Assembly: GCA_024763135.1 (NCBI GenBank)
Contig: JANTGD010000019.1
Span: 1-18,755 of the forward strand
Length of the DNA: 18,755 bases
DNA from: Thiotrichales bacterium
Lineage (GTDB): Bacteria > Pseudomonadota > Gammaproteobacteria > UWMA-0217
Reading direction: 5' to 3'
A model generated the notes under the pieces. It saw only the letters and a list, made by a program, of their open reading frames with translations. It was not told the origin of the DNA and searched no databases. Made by a program: the position numbers and the translations under genes. Below are positions 1-7,121 of the stretch, in pieces (position 1 is the stretch's first letter; each line of letters starts with the position of its first letter).

Positions 1-229
1 TTGGGAAGGGAACAACCATTCCCTGCGAAGTGCGCCTACCCAGGCATGCAGACAGGACAACTGCGCCCGTCATTTTAAGCTGGACGAGGTACTAGGACAT
101 CCTGGTGTTTTTATTCCGAGATGTCTTTCCTAGAATTCAATCTAATTCAACATTGCGACATTCCTCTTGTCAGAGCAATAGTAACGTTGCTTGGTATGTT
201 GAGCCACCTAAAGATTCCACAACGCGAAA
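1..229. other. Leader region upstream of hscB, no gene assigned
   Basis: This stretch precedes hscB, where iscA usually sits. None of the three forward frames shows the Cys-Gly-Cys C-terminal motif expected at the end of IscA. Frame 1 is open from the window edge to TAA at 76-78 and ends in KCAYPGMQTGQLRPSF. It could be the tail of an unrecognised protein, but 25 residues are too few to judge. A perfect 6-bp hairpin lies at 7-24 (AGGGAA / TTCCCT, 6-nt loop). AATTCAA occurs twice at 134-150. A weak promoter-like pair, TTGCGA (153-158) and AATAGT (177-182) with an 18-nt spacer, could drive hscB but is not strong. Confidence 0.4.
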
Positions 230-766
230 ATGCTTAACTCAACCTCCGATTACTTTGAGCTGTTTGGCCTGCCCCGGGGTTTTGACATGAATTACCAATT
301 GCTCAAGGATCGCTACCGGGAATTGCAAGCGGCTACTCACCCTGATCGCTACGCTGCGCAGGGCGATCAGGCACGTAGACTGGCGGTACAGCGCGCTGCG
401 CTGGTCAATGAAGCCTTTCAGACCCTAGAGGACCCGCTCAAACGGGGGATTTATTTACTGGAACTCGAAGGGGTCTATGATGATGCGCAGCAAACCACCT
501 CAGACAACGCGTTTCTGATGCAGCAAATCGAGTTTCGGGAAGCGTTGGATGCAATCCCGAAGCAATCCGATCCGTTTGCGGCGGCTGATAAGCTGCGCGA
601 TGAATTGACTGAAGCGCAACAGGCACTTTACGCTGATTTTGCTCGAGACTACGCTGACAAGGCATTTCCTTCAGCACAGCAAGCATTGCGCAGAGCGCAG
701 TTTTTTCGCCGTCTTTTGGGTCAATTGGATGATCTTGAGGCGCGTATGGAAGATGAACTGATTTAG
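230..766 (+). CDS. hscB: HscB, J-domain co-chaperone of Fe-S cluster assembly
   Basis: HscB is a cytoplasmic J-protein. It brings the scaffold IscU, loaded with a 2Fe-2S cluster, to HscA and stimulates the HscA ATPase so the cluster can pass to an acceptor protein. The 178-residue product has the usual family length. An N-terminal J-domain covers roughly residues 6-80, with the diagnostic HPD at 37-39 (THPDRYA) and a hydrophobic start, DYFELFGLP. The rest is the C-terminal helical bundle that binds IscU, including FLMQQIEFREALD. The ATG at 230 is kept because the J-domain begins only a few residues later; no strong ribosome-binding site precedes it. The gene ends 9 bases before hscA, so the two are surely co-transcribed. 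The identification is from motif and family knowledge plus the hscA neighbour. Confidence 0.96.
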   Translation: MLNSTSDYFELFGLPRGFDMNYQLLKDRYRELQAATHPDRYAAQGDQARRLAVQRAALVNEAFQTLEDPLKRGIYLLELEGVYDDAQQTTSDNAFLMQQIEFREALDAIPKQSDPFAAADKLRDELTEAQQALYADFARDYADKAFPSAQQALRRAQFFRRLLGQLDDLEARMEDELI

Positions 767-775
767 AATAGAGCT

Positions 776-2650
776 ATGGCCTTATTACAGATATCCGAAC
801 CCGGAATGTCAGCGGCCCCTCACCAGCATCGTTTGGCTGTAGGGATCGACCTGGGGACCACCAATTCACTCGTTGCGACTGTGCGCAGTGGACAGGCAGT
901 CACACTACCCGACGCACACGGGCGGCATATGTTGCCGTCGGTCGTGCATTATCGTGCCGATGGTGCGCCGTTAGTGGGATATGAGGCCCATGAAAAGGCC
1001 AGCGAGGACCCACGTAATACCATCGCATCTGTGAAAAGATTGATGGGCCGATCGATCAATGACCTCCCATTGGTTGCGGGACACCTACCCTATGCATTTG
1101 CATCTGCTGAGACTGCGGTACCACGCCTTGTGACCGCGGCGGGTGAGAAAACCCCTGTTGAGGTGTCCGCAGACATTCTTCGTAGTTTACGCGAGCGTGC
1201 TGAAGCGAGTCTTGGTGGCGAATTGGAAGGGGCTGTGATTACCGTGCCAGCGTATTTCGATGATGCCCAACGTCAGGCCACTAAAGATGCCGCGACACTT
1301 GCAGGCCTCAAGGTACTACGCTTGCTCAACGAACCCACCGCCGCAGCAGTGGCCTATGGTCTTGATCAAGGGGAAGATGGCGTAGTGGCGATCTATGACC
1401 TGGGCGGGGGGACCTTTGATATTTCGATCCTCAGGTTAAAAAGTGGAGTTTTCGAGGTCTTGTCGACGGGCGGAGACTCGGCCCTGGGCGGAGATGACTT
1501 CGATCGTGCCATTGCGGAATGGATCGTTTCCGAAGCGGCGCTGTCTGACACGCATGATCCTGTGATCATGCGCCGCATCCAGGAGGCTGCTCGGTCTGCC
1601 AAAGAAGCCCTGACAGATGTGGAGCAAACCGAGATCCGCGTGCAGCTGAGCCCAAATGATGTTTGGAAGGGGCGATTGACACGAGATCAATTTGAGGCGC
1701 TGATTCAGCCACTGATCAAAAAAACCATCCTGGCCTGTCGCAGAGCGCTGCGGGATGCCGGTGTCAGTGGCGCTGATATTCAGGATGTGGTGATGGTTGG
1801 CGGTTCCACTCGGGTGCCTGCTGTGCGCGAGCAAGTTGGTGCCTTCTTCGGCAAGCCGCCGCATGTAGATATAGACCCCGATCGGGTCGTGGCCATTGGC
1901 GCCTCAATCCAGGCCGATCTGTTGATCGGCAATCGCCCAGACACCGATCTGCTCCTACTCGATGTGATTCCTTTGTCCTTGGGAATTGAGACAATGGGCG
2001 GTCTGGTGGAGAAACTGATCGCGCGCAATACTACGATTCCAGTGGCACGGGCGCAGGAGTTCACCACGTATAAAGATGGCCAGACGGCGATGTCCATCCA
2101 TGTTGTCCAGGGAGAGCGTGAATTGGTGGATGACAATCGCTCGCTCGCGCGTTTTGAGTTGCGCGGAATTCCTCCCATGGTGGCTGGTGCTGCGCGTATT
2201 CGTGTAACTTACCAAGTGGATGCCGATGGGTTGTTAAGCGTCACAGCGAGGGAGGAAACCAGTGGTGTAGAGGCGCGTATTGAAATCAAGCCATCCTACG
2301 GGCTTAGTGACGTCGAAATTGAATCCATGTTACGCGATTCTCTGGAGCATGCGCAGGATGATATGCGACAACGCAGTTTGAGAGAGCAACAAGTCGAGGC
2401 CGATCGGGTTATCGAAGCGCTGGATGCGGCGCTTGAAAAAGATGCCGAGGAACTGCTTACTGAGGATGAAAATCAGACTATTCTGGCAGCTCGTTTGGCA
2501 TTGGCTCAGGCGCGAGAGCATGGTAGTGAAGAAGCAATCAAGGCAGCGATTACCGCGCTGGAACAAGCTTCTGAGGAATTTGTTGCACGCCGTATGAACA
2601 AAAGCGTGCAGCATTTGATGTCGGGTCACAAGGTCGAAGAATTCGAGTAG
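776..2650 (+). CDS. hscA: HscA, Hsp70-type chaperone for Fe-S cluster transfer
   Basis: HscA is a specialised cytoplasmic Hsp70 that binds the LPPVK segment of IscU and, with HscB, uses ATP to release the cluster. The 624-residue product has the expected length. The start MALLQISEPG is characteristic of HscA and fixes the ATG at 776. Nucleotide-binding motifs are visible: DLGTTNS at 25-31, the VPAYFDDAQRQATKDAA phosphate segment around 155-175, DLGGGTFD around 208-215, and VGGSTRVPAVR near 340-350. The second half is the substrate-binding domain (from about residue 390) and helical lid. It lacks the long acidic C-terminal tail of DnaK, as HscA proteins do. It sits between hscB and fdx, the standard isc order. 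No internal disruption is seen. Confidence 0.97.
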   Translation: MALLQISEPGMSAAPHQHRLAVGIDLGTTNSLVATVRSGQAVTLPDAHGRHMLPSVVHYRADGAPLVGYEAHEKASEDPRNTIASVKRLMGRSINDLPLVAGHLPYAFASAETAVPRLVTAAGEKTPVEVSADILRSLRERAEASLGGELEGAVITVPAYFDDAQRQATKDAATLAGLKVLRLLNEPTAAAVAYGLDQGEDGVVAIYDLGGGTFDISILRLKSGVFEVLSTGGDSALGGDDFDRAIAEWIVSEAALSDTHDPVIMRRIQEAARSAKEALTDVEQTEIRVQLSPNDVWKGRLTRDQFEALIQPLIKKTILACRRALRDAGVSGADIQDVVMVGGSTRVPAVREQVGAFFGKPPHVDIDPDRVVAIGASIQADLLIGNRPDTDLLLLDVIPLSLGIETMGGLVEKLIARNTTIPVARAQEFTTYKDGQTAMSIHVVQGERELVDDNRSLARFELRGIPPMVAGAARIRVTYQVDADGLLSVTAREETSGVEARIEIKPSYGLSDVEIESMLRDSLEHAQDDMRQRSLREQQVEADRVIEALDAALEKDAEELLTEDENQTILAARLALAQAREHGSEEAIKAAITALEQASEEFVARRMNKSVQHLMSGHKVEEFE

Positions 2651-2726
2651 TGAGTTGGCCCACTTCCACGCAGCCCCGAAATCAATAACCTGAGCATAGA
2701 AGAGGTTGCGAACGAATGAGAGAATC

Positions 2727-3065
2727 ATGCCCAAATTGATATTTTTACCCCACGAAGAACTCTGCCCCGAAGGAGCCTTGTTTGAAGCGGAATCCGGTAC
2801 CACTATTCTCGATGCGGCCCTGGCACATGGGATCGAAATCGAGCATGCCTGTGAAAAGTCCTGTGCCTGTACTACCTGCCACGTGCATGTGCGTGAAGGA
2901 TTCGACTCACTTCCCGAGTCCAGTGATGAAGAAGACGATATGTTGGATAAGGCCTGGGGGCTGGATCCTGATTCGCGCTTGAGTTGTCAGGCGGTGATTC
3001 AAGATGAGGATCTGGTGGTAGAGATTCCCAAATACACCATCAATATGGTGTCGGAAAATCATTAG
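2727..3065 (+). CDS. fdx: ISC-type 2Fe-2S ferredoxin
   Basis: This is the isc-operon adrenodoxin-like [2Fe-2S] ferredoxin, a cytoplasmic electron donor for cluster assembly on IscU with IscS. The protein from 2727 has 112 residues. The cluster ligands match the family spacing: C42, C48, C51 and C87, within HACEKSCACTTCH and LSCQA. An acidic patch, ESSDEEDDMLDKAWG, and the C-terminal VVEIPKYTIN are both typical. An upstream in-frame TTG at 2706 would add seven residues, but MPKLIFLPHEELCP is the usual family N-terminus, so the ATG at 2727 is preferred. A GAGAG stretch just before it may act as the ribosome-binding site. The gene follows hscA after 76 bases and is 15 bases before iscX. Confidence 0.96.
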   Translation: MPKLIFLPHEELCPEGALFEAESGTTILDAALAHGIEIEHACEKSCACTTCHVHVREGFDSLPESSDEEDDMLDKAWGLDPDSRLSCQAVIQDEDLVVEIPKYTINMVSENH

Positions 3066-3080
3066 CACTGAGGTGGATGG

Positions 3081-3284
3081 ATGGCTTTGCAGTGGACTGA
3101 TACACTCGATATCGCGCTCGTATTGGATGAGCAGTTTCCGGAGGTAGATCCGAATCAAGTCAATTTTGTCGATTTGCGAAGTTGGATCATGGCATTGGAG
3201 GAATTCGATGATGATCCGGCGCGCTGTGGCGAACGCATTCTGGAGGCGGTACAAATGGCTTGGATCGACGAACGCGCTGACTAA
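3081..3284 (+). CDS. iscX: IscX, small acidic Fe-S assembly protein
   Basis: IscX (YfhJ) is a small acidic protein that binds IscS and iron and modulates the rate of cluster assembly on IscU. The 67-residue product matches the family length. It carries the recognisable WTD start (residues 5-7), the DP-x-x-V-x-F-x-D-x-x-x-W segment at 23-35, and EEFDDDP around 40-46, the conserved acidic surface. AGGTGG at 3071-3076 is a good ribosome-binding site for the ATG at 3081. It is the usual last gene of isc operons, and here it is followed by a large non-coding gap, which fits an operon end. No clear intrinsic terminator follows it. Confidence 0.93.
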   Translation: MALQWTDTLDIALVLDEQFPEVDPNQVNFVDLRSWIMALEEFDDDPARCGERILEAVQMAWIDERAD

Positions 3285-3667
3285 GCTGGAGTGTAACCAC
3301 GCAGTAAGTGGCCATGTTGTGCCGTCACTGCTCAGATTCTCTTAAAAATACGTCAGATCACGACGAAAAATGTGAATTTAAAGTGTGAATGACCATTTTT
3401 TTAACACAGAGCTGATACATTTCAGGGGTTAGCTGAGCAGTTACGAATTTAGAAGACAGGCGGTCATGCAATGGTTTAGTCCTTGGTCCTTGCCAAGGCC
3501 AAGCAGCGCAATGCAGAAGTGGGCGAATTTTCGCCGCAAGATGCCGTGTTACGAATTGATCAGAGCTGCCTCAGATCAGGGGTGGAACCCCATTTCTATC
3601 CACTTCCCCTCACCATGCTGTCTAATTCAAGGCGGGACACCACTTAGTGCCCATGGGGCGGGGGCGT

Positions 3668-3696
3668 TTGCCAGTTGCGCCCAGGCTCAGTAGAAT
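3668..3696 (+). promoter_or_regulatory. Sigma-70 promoter for ndk
   Basis: TTGCCA at 3668-3673 and TAGAAT at 3691-3696 are separated by exactly 17 bases, and each is one mismatch from consensus. Transcription would start near 3703 and give an ndk leader of about 80 bases that contains the hairpin at 3725-3750. This is the best promoter match I found in the window. It fits a promoter after the end of the isc operon driving ndk-rlmN-pilW. Confidence 0.6.
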
Positions 3697-3724
3697 CGCC
3701 CCCAAAATAACGGAAAACTGTCGT

Positions 3725-3756
3725 GCAAACCCGCTTTCTAGCGGGTTTGCGGTTTT
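3725..3756 (+). terminator. Terminator-like hairpin in the ndk leader
   Basis: A perfect 11-bp stem pairs GCAAACCCGCT (3725-3735... within 3725-3735) region with AGCGGGTTTGC (3740-3750) around a TTCT loop, followed by GGTTTT. It looks like an intrinsic terminator with a short T-run. It lies downstream of the predicted ndk promoter and only 33 bases before the ndk ATG, so it could stop read-through from iscX, act as an attenuator, or protect the transcript's 5' end. Sequence alone does not decide between these. Confidence 0.55.
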
Positions 3757-3783
3757 GAAAACACTATAAATTTGGAGAAATTC

Positions 3784-4215
3784 ATGGCGATTGAACGTAC
3801 GATTTCTATTATCAAACCCGATGCCGTGGCGAAGAATGTGATTGGGGATATTTACAGCCGCTTCGAGAAAGGTGGCCTTAAGATCATTGCCGCAAAGATG
3901 AAGCATCTGAGCCAGGAAGAGGCTGAGGGATTCTATGCAGTCCATAAAGAACGACCCTTTTTTGCCGATTTGGTGGCGTTCATGACCTCCGGTCCCGTGA
4001 TGATTCAGGTATTAGAAGGAGAAGATGCGATTGCTAAAAATCGGGAGCTCATGGGGGCAACCAATCCAGCTGAAGCAGCTCCCGGCACGATCCGGGCGGA
4101 TTTTGCAAAATCCATAGATGAAAATGCGGTGCATGGTTCGGATGCACCAGAAACTGCAGCCACCGAGATCGCTTTCTTTTTCTCTGAAGACGAAATCTGT
4201 CCGCGCACGAGATAA
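3784..4215 (+). CDS. ndk: Nucleoside diphosphate kinase
   Basis: Ndk transfers the gamma-phosphate of ATP to nucleoside diphosphates through a phosphohistidine, balancing NTP and dNTP pools in the cytoplasm. The 143-residue product has the standard length. It shows K11 in SIIKPDAV, the catalytic His117 in the signature NAVHGSD (114-120), and the C-terminus ICPRTR seen in proteobacterial Ndk. A GGAGA ribosome-binding site around 3774 supports the ATG at 3784 over an in-frame upstream codon at 3772 that lies before this site. Its stop is 4 bases before the proposed TTG start of rlmN, so the two genes are probably co-transcribed from the promoter at 3668-3696. Nothing unusual is seen in the protein. 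Confidence 0.97.
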   Translation: MAIERTISIIKPDAVAKNVIGDIYSRFEKGGLKIIAAKMKHLSQEEAEGFYAVHKERPFFADLVAFMTSGPVMIQVLEGEDAIAKNRELMGATNPAEAAPGTIRADFAKSIDENAVHGSDAPETAATEIAFFFSEDEICPRTR

Positions 4216-4219
4216 GTTT

Positions 4220-5320
4220 TTGAGCGACAGTCAAAAAATCAATCTGCTGGGCATGGGCCCTAAGCAGCTCCCTGACTTTTTTAAAACGTTGGGAGAGCCC
4301 AGTTTTCGCGCCCAGCAGATTTTGCAGTGGATTCATCAACACTATGTTGATGATTTTTCTGAGATGACCAACATCAGCAAAGCATTGCGAACCCGTCTTG
4401 CCGAAGTGGCCGAGATTCGCGCGCCTCGGGTGATCAGTGAGTACCCCTCTCAGGATGGAACGCGAAAATGGCTATTGCAGTTGCACGATGGGCAGTGCAT
4501 CGAGATGGTGTTCATCCCTGAAGCCGAGCGTGGCACATTGTGTATTTCGTCACAGGTTGGCTGCGCTTTGGATTGTACCTTTTGTGCTACGGCACGCCAG
4601 GGATTCAACCGGAACCTGAGTGCTGCTGAGATGATTGGTCAGGTTTGGATTGCCAAACGTTTATTAGACACCGATCAGCGACGCGTGGTTAGTAATGTGG
4701 TCTTAATGGGCATGGGCGAGCCATTGTTGAATTTCGACAATGTGGTGACGGCGCTGCAAACATTGCTCGACGACCATGCATATGGGCTGAGCAAACGGCG
4801 GGTTACGCTCAGTACGTCGGGTGTCGTGCCAGCACTGGACCGGCTCAGCCAACAGGTGGATGTGGCATTGGCTGTATCGTTGCATGCGCCCAATGATGCG
4901 CTGCGCAATGAACTGGTGCCGTTGAATCGCAAGTATCCAATCAACGAATTGATGGCTGCGTGTCGAAGATTCCTCGAACGCAAGAGCCAGAGGGAACGTA
5001 TCACGATGGAGTATGTGATGCTCGAAGGCGTCAACGACCGCCCGGAACACGCACAGCAATTGGTTCAATTGTTGCGCTCGGTGCCATCCAAAGTAAACCT
5101 GATTCCCTTCAATCCGTTTCCTGAAACCCGTTACCGACGTTCATCTGTGGCGGCTATCGAACGATTTCGCGCGATTCTGGAACGCCAGGGACTGGTCGCA
5201 ATCACCCGTAAAACGCGGGGCGACGACGTGGCTGCTGCTTGTGGTCAGTTAGCGGGCCAGGTGAATGACCGCAGTCGGCGACATTTGCATTTCGCAAAGC
5301 TCGAAGACCACTTGCCATGA
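4220..5320 (+). CDS. rlmN: RlmN, radical-SAM 23S rRNA/tRNA adenine-C2 methyltransferase
   Basis: RlmN methylates C2 of A2503 in 23S rRNA and A37 in some tRNAs, using a 4Fe-4S cluster, SAM and a methyl-cysteine intermediate. With the TTG start at 4220 the product is 366 residues. The radical-SAM motif Cx3Cx2C is C115, C119, C122 (CALDCTFC). The conserved GMGEPLLN is at 164-171, STSGVVP at 198-204, and the mechanistic cysteine is C341 in GDDVAAACGQLAG. The start is inferred: the open frame extends back into ndk, but homologs begin just before KINLL, and TTG at 4220 lies 4 bases after the ndk stop. ATG at 4253 is a less likely alternative because it would cut the conserved N-terminus. Its 3' end overlaps pilW by ATGA. 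Confidence 0.94.
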   Translation: MSDSQKINLLGMGPKQLPDFFKTLGEPSFRAQQILQWIHQHYVDDFSEMTNISKALRTRLAEVAEIRAPRVISEYPSQDGTRKWLLQLHDGQCIEMVFIPEAERGTLCISSQVGCALDCTFCATARQGFNRNLSAAEMIGQVWIAKRLLDTDQRRVVSNVVLMGMGEPLLNFDNVVTALQTLLDDHAYGLSKRRVTLSTSGVVPALDRLSQQVDVALAVSLHAPNDALRNELVPLNRKYPINELMAACRRFLERKSQRERITMEYVMLEGVNDRPEHAQQLVQLLRSVPSKVNLIPFNPFPETRYRRSSVAAIERFRAILERQGLVAITRKTRGDDVAAACGQLAGQVNDRSRRHLHFAKLEDHLP

Positions 5321-6057
5321 AGGGAGTGAGGTTTTGGCTGACCGTTTTCAGCCTCATTCTGTTAATGGGTTGCGCAACGACGTCTGAAGAAGCACGCCGA
5401 AATGCCCGCGCTGCTGAACTCAATGTTCAGTTAGGCCTCGACTATTTGGAACAGGGCCGTCTGGATTTGGCCGAGACCAAGCTCAAGCGCGCACTGCAGC
5501 AGGATCCCCATAATTCGTTGGTCAACTGGTCTTATGCGCTTCTTCAGGAGCGTTTGGAAGAAGATCACAAGGCTGAGAAATACTATCGTCGCGCTATTGA
5601 GCTGAATCCCAAAGATTCCGAAGCCATGAATAATTACGCTACTTTTCTCTGTAAGCGCGACCGCTTGAAGGAGGCCTATCGAATCTTTGAAAGAGCGGCA
5701 AACAATTTACTCTACCCACAACGCGAAGTGGTTTACTTCAATGCGGGTTTGTGTGCCAGCCGACACGATGATGCACTGAAAGCTGAAAACTACTTTTCGA
5801 AAGCCCTGGAGATTCGGCCGAACTATGCGAGTGCGTTGTATCAGATGGGGTTGTTGACGTTCAAGCAAAAACGCTATCTTGCGTCGAGAGCGTATCGAAA
5901 GCGCCTTGAGCAAGTCATGAAAAAGCCCGATCCCAAGGTACTTTGGTTATGCGTGGTCAATGAACGCGCGATGGCAAATTATACTGAGGCGGATCGCTGC
6001 GAACGTCAGCTTAAAACGCAGTTTCCAACATCATCGGAAGCGACCTCTCTTTTTTAG
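5317..6057 (+). CDS. pilW: PilW/PilF, TPR lipoprotein for type IV pilus biogenesis
   Basis: PilW (PilF in Pseudomonas) is an outer-membrane lipoprotein pilotin needed for assembly and localisation of the PilQ secretin and pilus stability. The 246-residue product starts with a lipoprotein signal: basic MKGVR, a hydrophobic stretch, and the lipobox LMGC with C19 as the lipidated cysteine. The mature part is made of tetratricopeptide repeats from about residue 33 to 175 (ALQQDPHN, RAIELNPKD, KALEIRPNYASALYQMG), followed by the usual C-terminal region. The ATG overlaps the rlmN stop (ATGA), implying coupled translation. The position between rlmN and rodZ is the standard one. It predicts that the organism has a type IV pilus system elsewhere; no other pil gene lies here. 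Confidence 0.92.
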   Translation: MKGVRFWLTVFSLILLMGCATTSEEARRNARAAELNVQLGLDYLEQGRLDLAETKLKRALQQDPHNSLVNWSYALLQERLEEDHKAEKYYRRAIELNPKDSEAMNNYATFLCKRDRLKEAYRIFERAANNLLYPQREVVYFNAGLCASRHDDALKAENYFSKALEIRPNYASALYQMGLLTFKQKRYLASRAYRKRLEQVMKKPDPKVLWLCVVNERAMANYTEADRCERQLKTQFPTSSEATSLF

Positions 6058-6058
6058 A

Positions 6059-6147
6059 GGATGTCGCAAAGCAGCGTAACGAGTCCGAGAGCAAGGCGCA
6101 TGCAGCGCAGCACGCGGGCTATGCCGCTGTTTTGCGACAGCCTTTTT
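6059..6147 (+). terminator. Long-stem hairpin with T-run after pilW
   Basis: TGTCGCAAAGCAGCG (6062-6076) pairs with CGCTGTTTTGCGACA (6125-6139) through 15 positions with a single G-T wobble. GG at 6059-6060 pairs with CC at 6141-6142 across one A-G mismatch, and TTTTT (6143-6147) follows. The base is terminator-like, but the 48-base loop (6077-6124) is unusually long and GC-rich, more like a palindromic intergenic repeat. A smaller CCTCT/AGAGG hairpin (6044-6060) straddles the pilW stop. It probably separates pilW from rodZ transcription. Confidence 0.55.
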
Positions 6148-6161
6148 AGTTGGAAGTGATC

Positions 6162-7115
6162 ATGAAGAACAGTGAACAGGCATCGGAGTCGCAGGTCGGA
6201 GCAGGTGAAATGCTGCGAGAGGCTCGCGAGAAAGCAGGTCTGGGCATTGCCGAAATTGCTGCGCGGCTACATATCAACCAAGCGTATCTCGAAGCGATCG
6301 AAACGCAGCAATACGCCAAAATTGCGAGCCCCACCTTTGTTAAAGGGTATCTGCGGGCCTATGCGAAGGCCGTGGAGCTGGACCCGGATGCTGTGGTTAA
6401 AGCGTATGTGAGGGTGTCGGATCCCCTACCGGAATGGCGTGCACATGCAGGTATCCAATTGGAAACACCGGATACCCGACGGCAAATGATCTGGATTGCG
6501 GTATCTGGTGTGGCGCTAATCGTATTGCTTGTCGGTCTATTCTGGTGGTTGGGGCGCGATGCCACACCGCGTGGCGCAGTCTCTGAAAATGAAATACTTG
6601 AGCGTGTGGCGCCTGTTGCGCAGCCCGCGGTGCTCCAGGCCGCGCTGGAAACCACAAATGTGGCGATGTCCGATCAGCCTGAGGTCGATTTGCCGCCTAA
6701 AGCGGCGACGACAGCAGCGCCTCAGCAGACTGCAGAACCTGAAGCTGAAGGCCCCGAGACTTTCCCAACAGAGAGCGACAGCACGCAAGCGTCGCCGCCG
6801 TCTCAGCATGAGAACCACGCTGTCCCACAAGAGCCGTCCACACCCGCCCCCGCGTCAGTCGCAAACGGACCAGATGCTATCAAGCTCAGTTTAAAGGCCG
6901 ATTCCTGGATTGATATTCGCGATGCGAACGATCAGAAACTTTTGCATGGGTTATATCGCACTGGGGCAACACGCGAGCTCAAAGGCACCGCACCGTTTCA
7001 GGTTTTTTTGGGGAATGCACCGGCTGTGCAAGTGGAATTCAATGGCAAGCCCTTCGATGCCTCCAAGTTTGTCAAAGACAATAAGACCGCGCGCTTTGCG
7101 CTGATTAGGCCATAA
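6162..7115 (+). CDS. rodZ: RodZ, cytoskeletal cell-shape protein
   Basis: RodZ is a bitopic inner-membrane protein that links the MreB cytoskeleton to the peptidoglycan elongation machinery and maintains rod shape. The 317-residue product has the family layout. A cytoplasmic Xre-like helix-turn-helix domain (about 14-85: GEMLREAREKAGLGIAEIAARL) contacts MreB. One membrane segment follows at about 108-130 (MIWIAVSGVALIVLLVG). A Pro/Ala/Glu/Thr-rich linker runs through about 131-235, and the periplasmic DUF4115 beta domain ends the protein (WIDIRDANDQKLLHG onward). GGAAG at 6152-6156 is a good ribosome-binding site for the ATG at 6162; in-frame TTG 6150 and GTG 6156 lie on or before that site. 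It is followed 6 bases later by hisS, without ispG. Confidence 0.93.
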   Translation: MKNSEQASESQVGAGEMLREAREKAGLGIAEIAARLHINQAYLEAIETQQYAKIASPTFVKGYLRAYAKAVELDPDAVVKAYVRVSDPLPEWRAHAGIQLETPDTRRQMIWIAVSGVALIVLLVGLFWWLGRDATPRGAVSENEILERVAPVAQPAVLQAALETTNVAMSDQPEVDLPPKAATTAAPQQTAEPEAEGPETFPTESDSTQASPPSQHENHAVPQEPSTPAPASVANGPDAIKLSLKADSWIDIRDANDQKLLHGLYRTGATRELKGTAPFQVFLGNAPAVQVEFNGKPFDASKFVKDNKTARFALIRP

Positions 7116-7121
7116 CACATT

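Larger units (their letters stand above)
3285..3783. other. Long intergenic gap iscX-ndk, with repeats and ndk control region
   Basis: About 500 bases without a convincing gene. AGAGCTG-N7-TCAGGGGT occurs twice, at 3408-3429 and 3562-3583. GTTACGAATT also occurs twice, at 3440-3449 and 3548-3557. A stem can form between AGGGGTGGA (3578-3586) and TCCAC..CCCCT about 12 bases downstream, with a small bulge. CCTTGG/CCAAGG makes a 6-bp hairpin near 3480. An open frame at 3466-3693 (75 codons) has an AGGCGG-like sequence before its ATG, but its product resembles nothing I know and it overlaps the ndk promoter. The 3' part holds the promoter and hairpin listed separately. Confidence 0.6.

Noticed and set aside
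105..290. 61-codon open frame crossing into hscB
   Set aside because: It overlaps the start of hscB out of frame and has no plausible product.
3466..3693. 75-codon open frame in the iscX-ndk gap with an AGGCGG-like site
   Set aside because: The product is compositionally unlike a protein family I know, and the frame overlaps the strong ndk promoter at 3668-3696. It is more likely chance.
3765..3770. TATAAA as a -10 box directly before ndk
   Set aside because: Transcription would start inside the ribosome-binding site, and no -35 lies 17 bases upstream.
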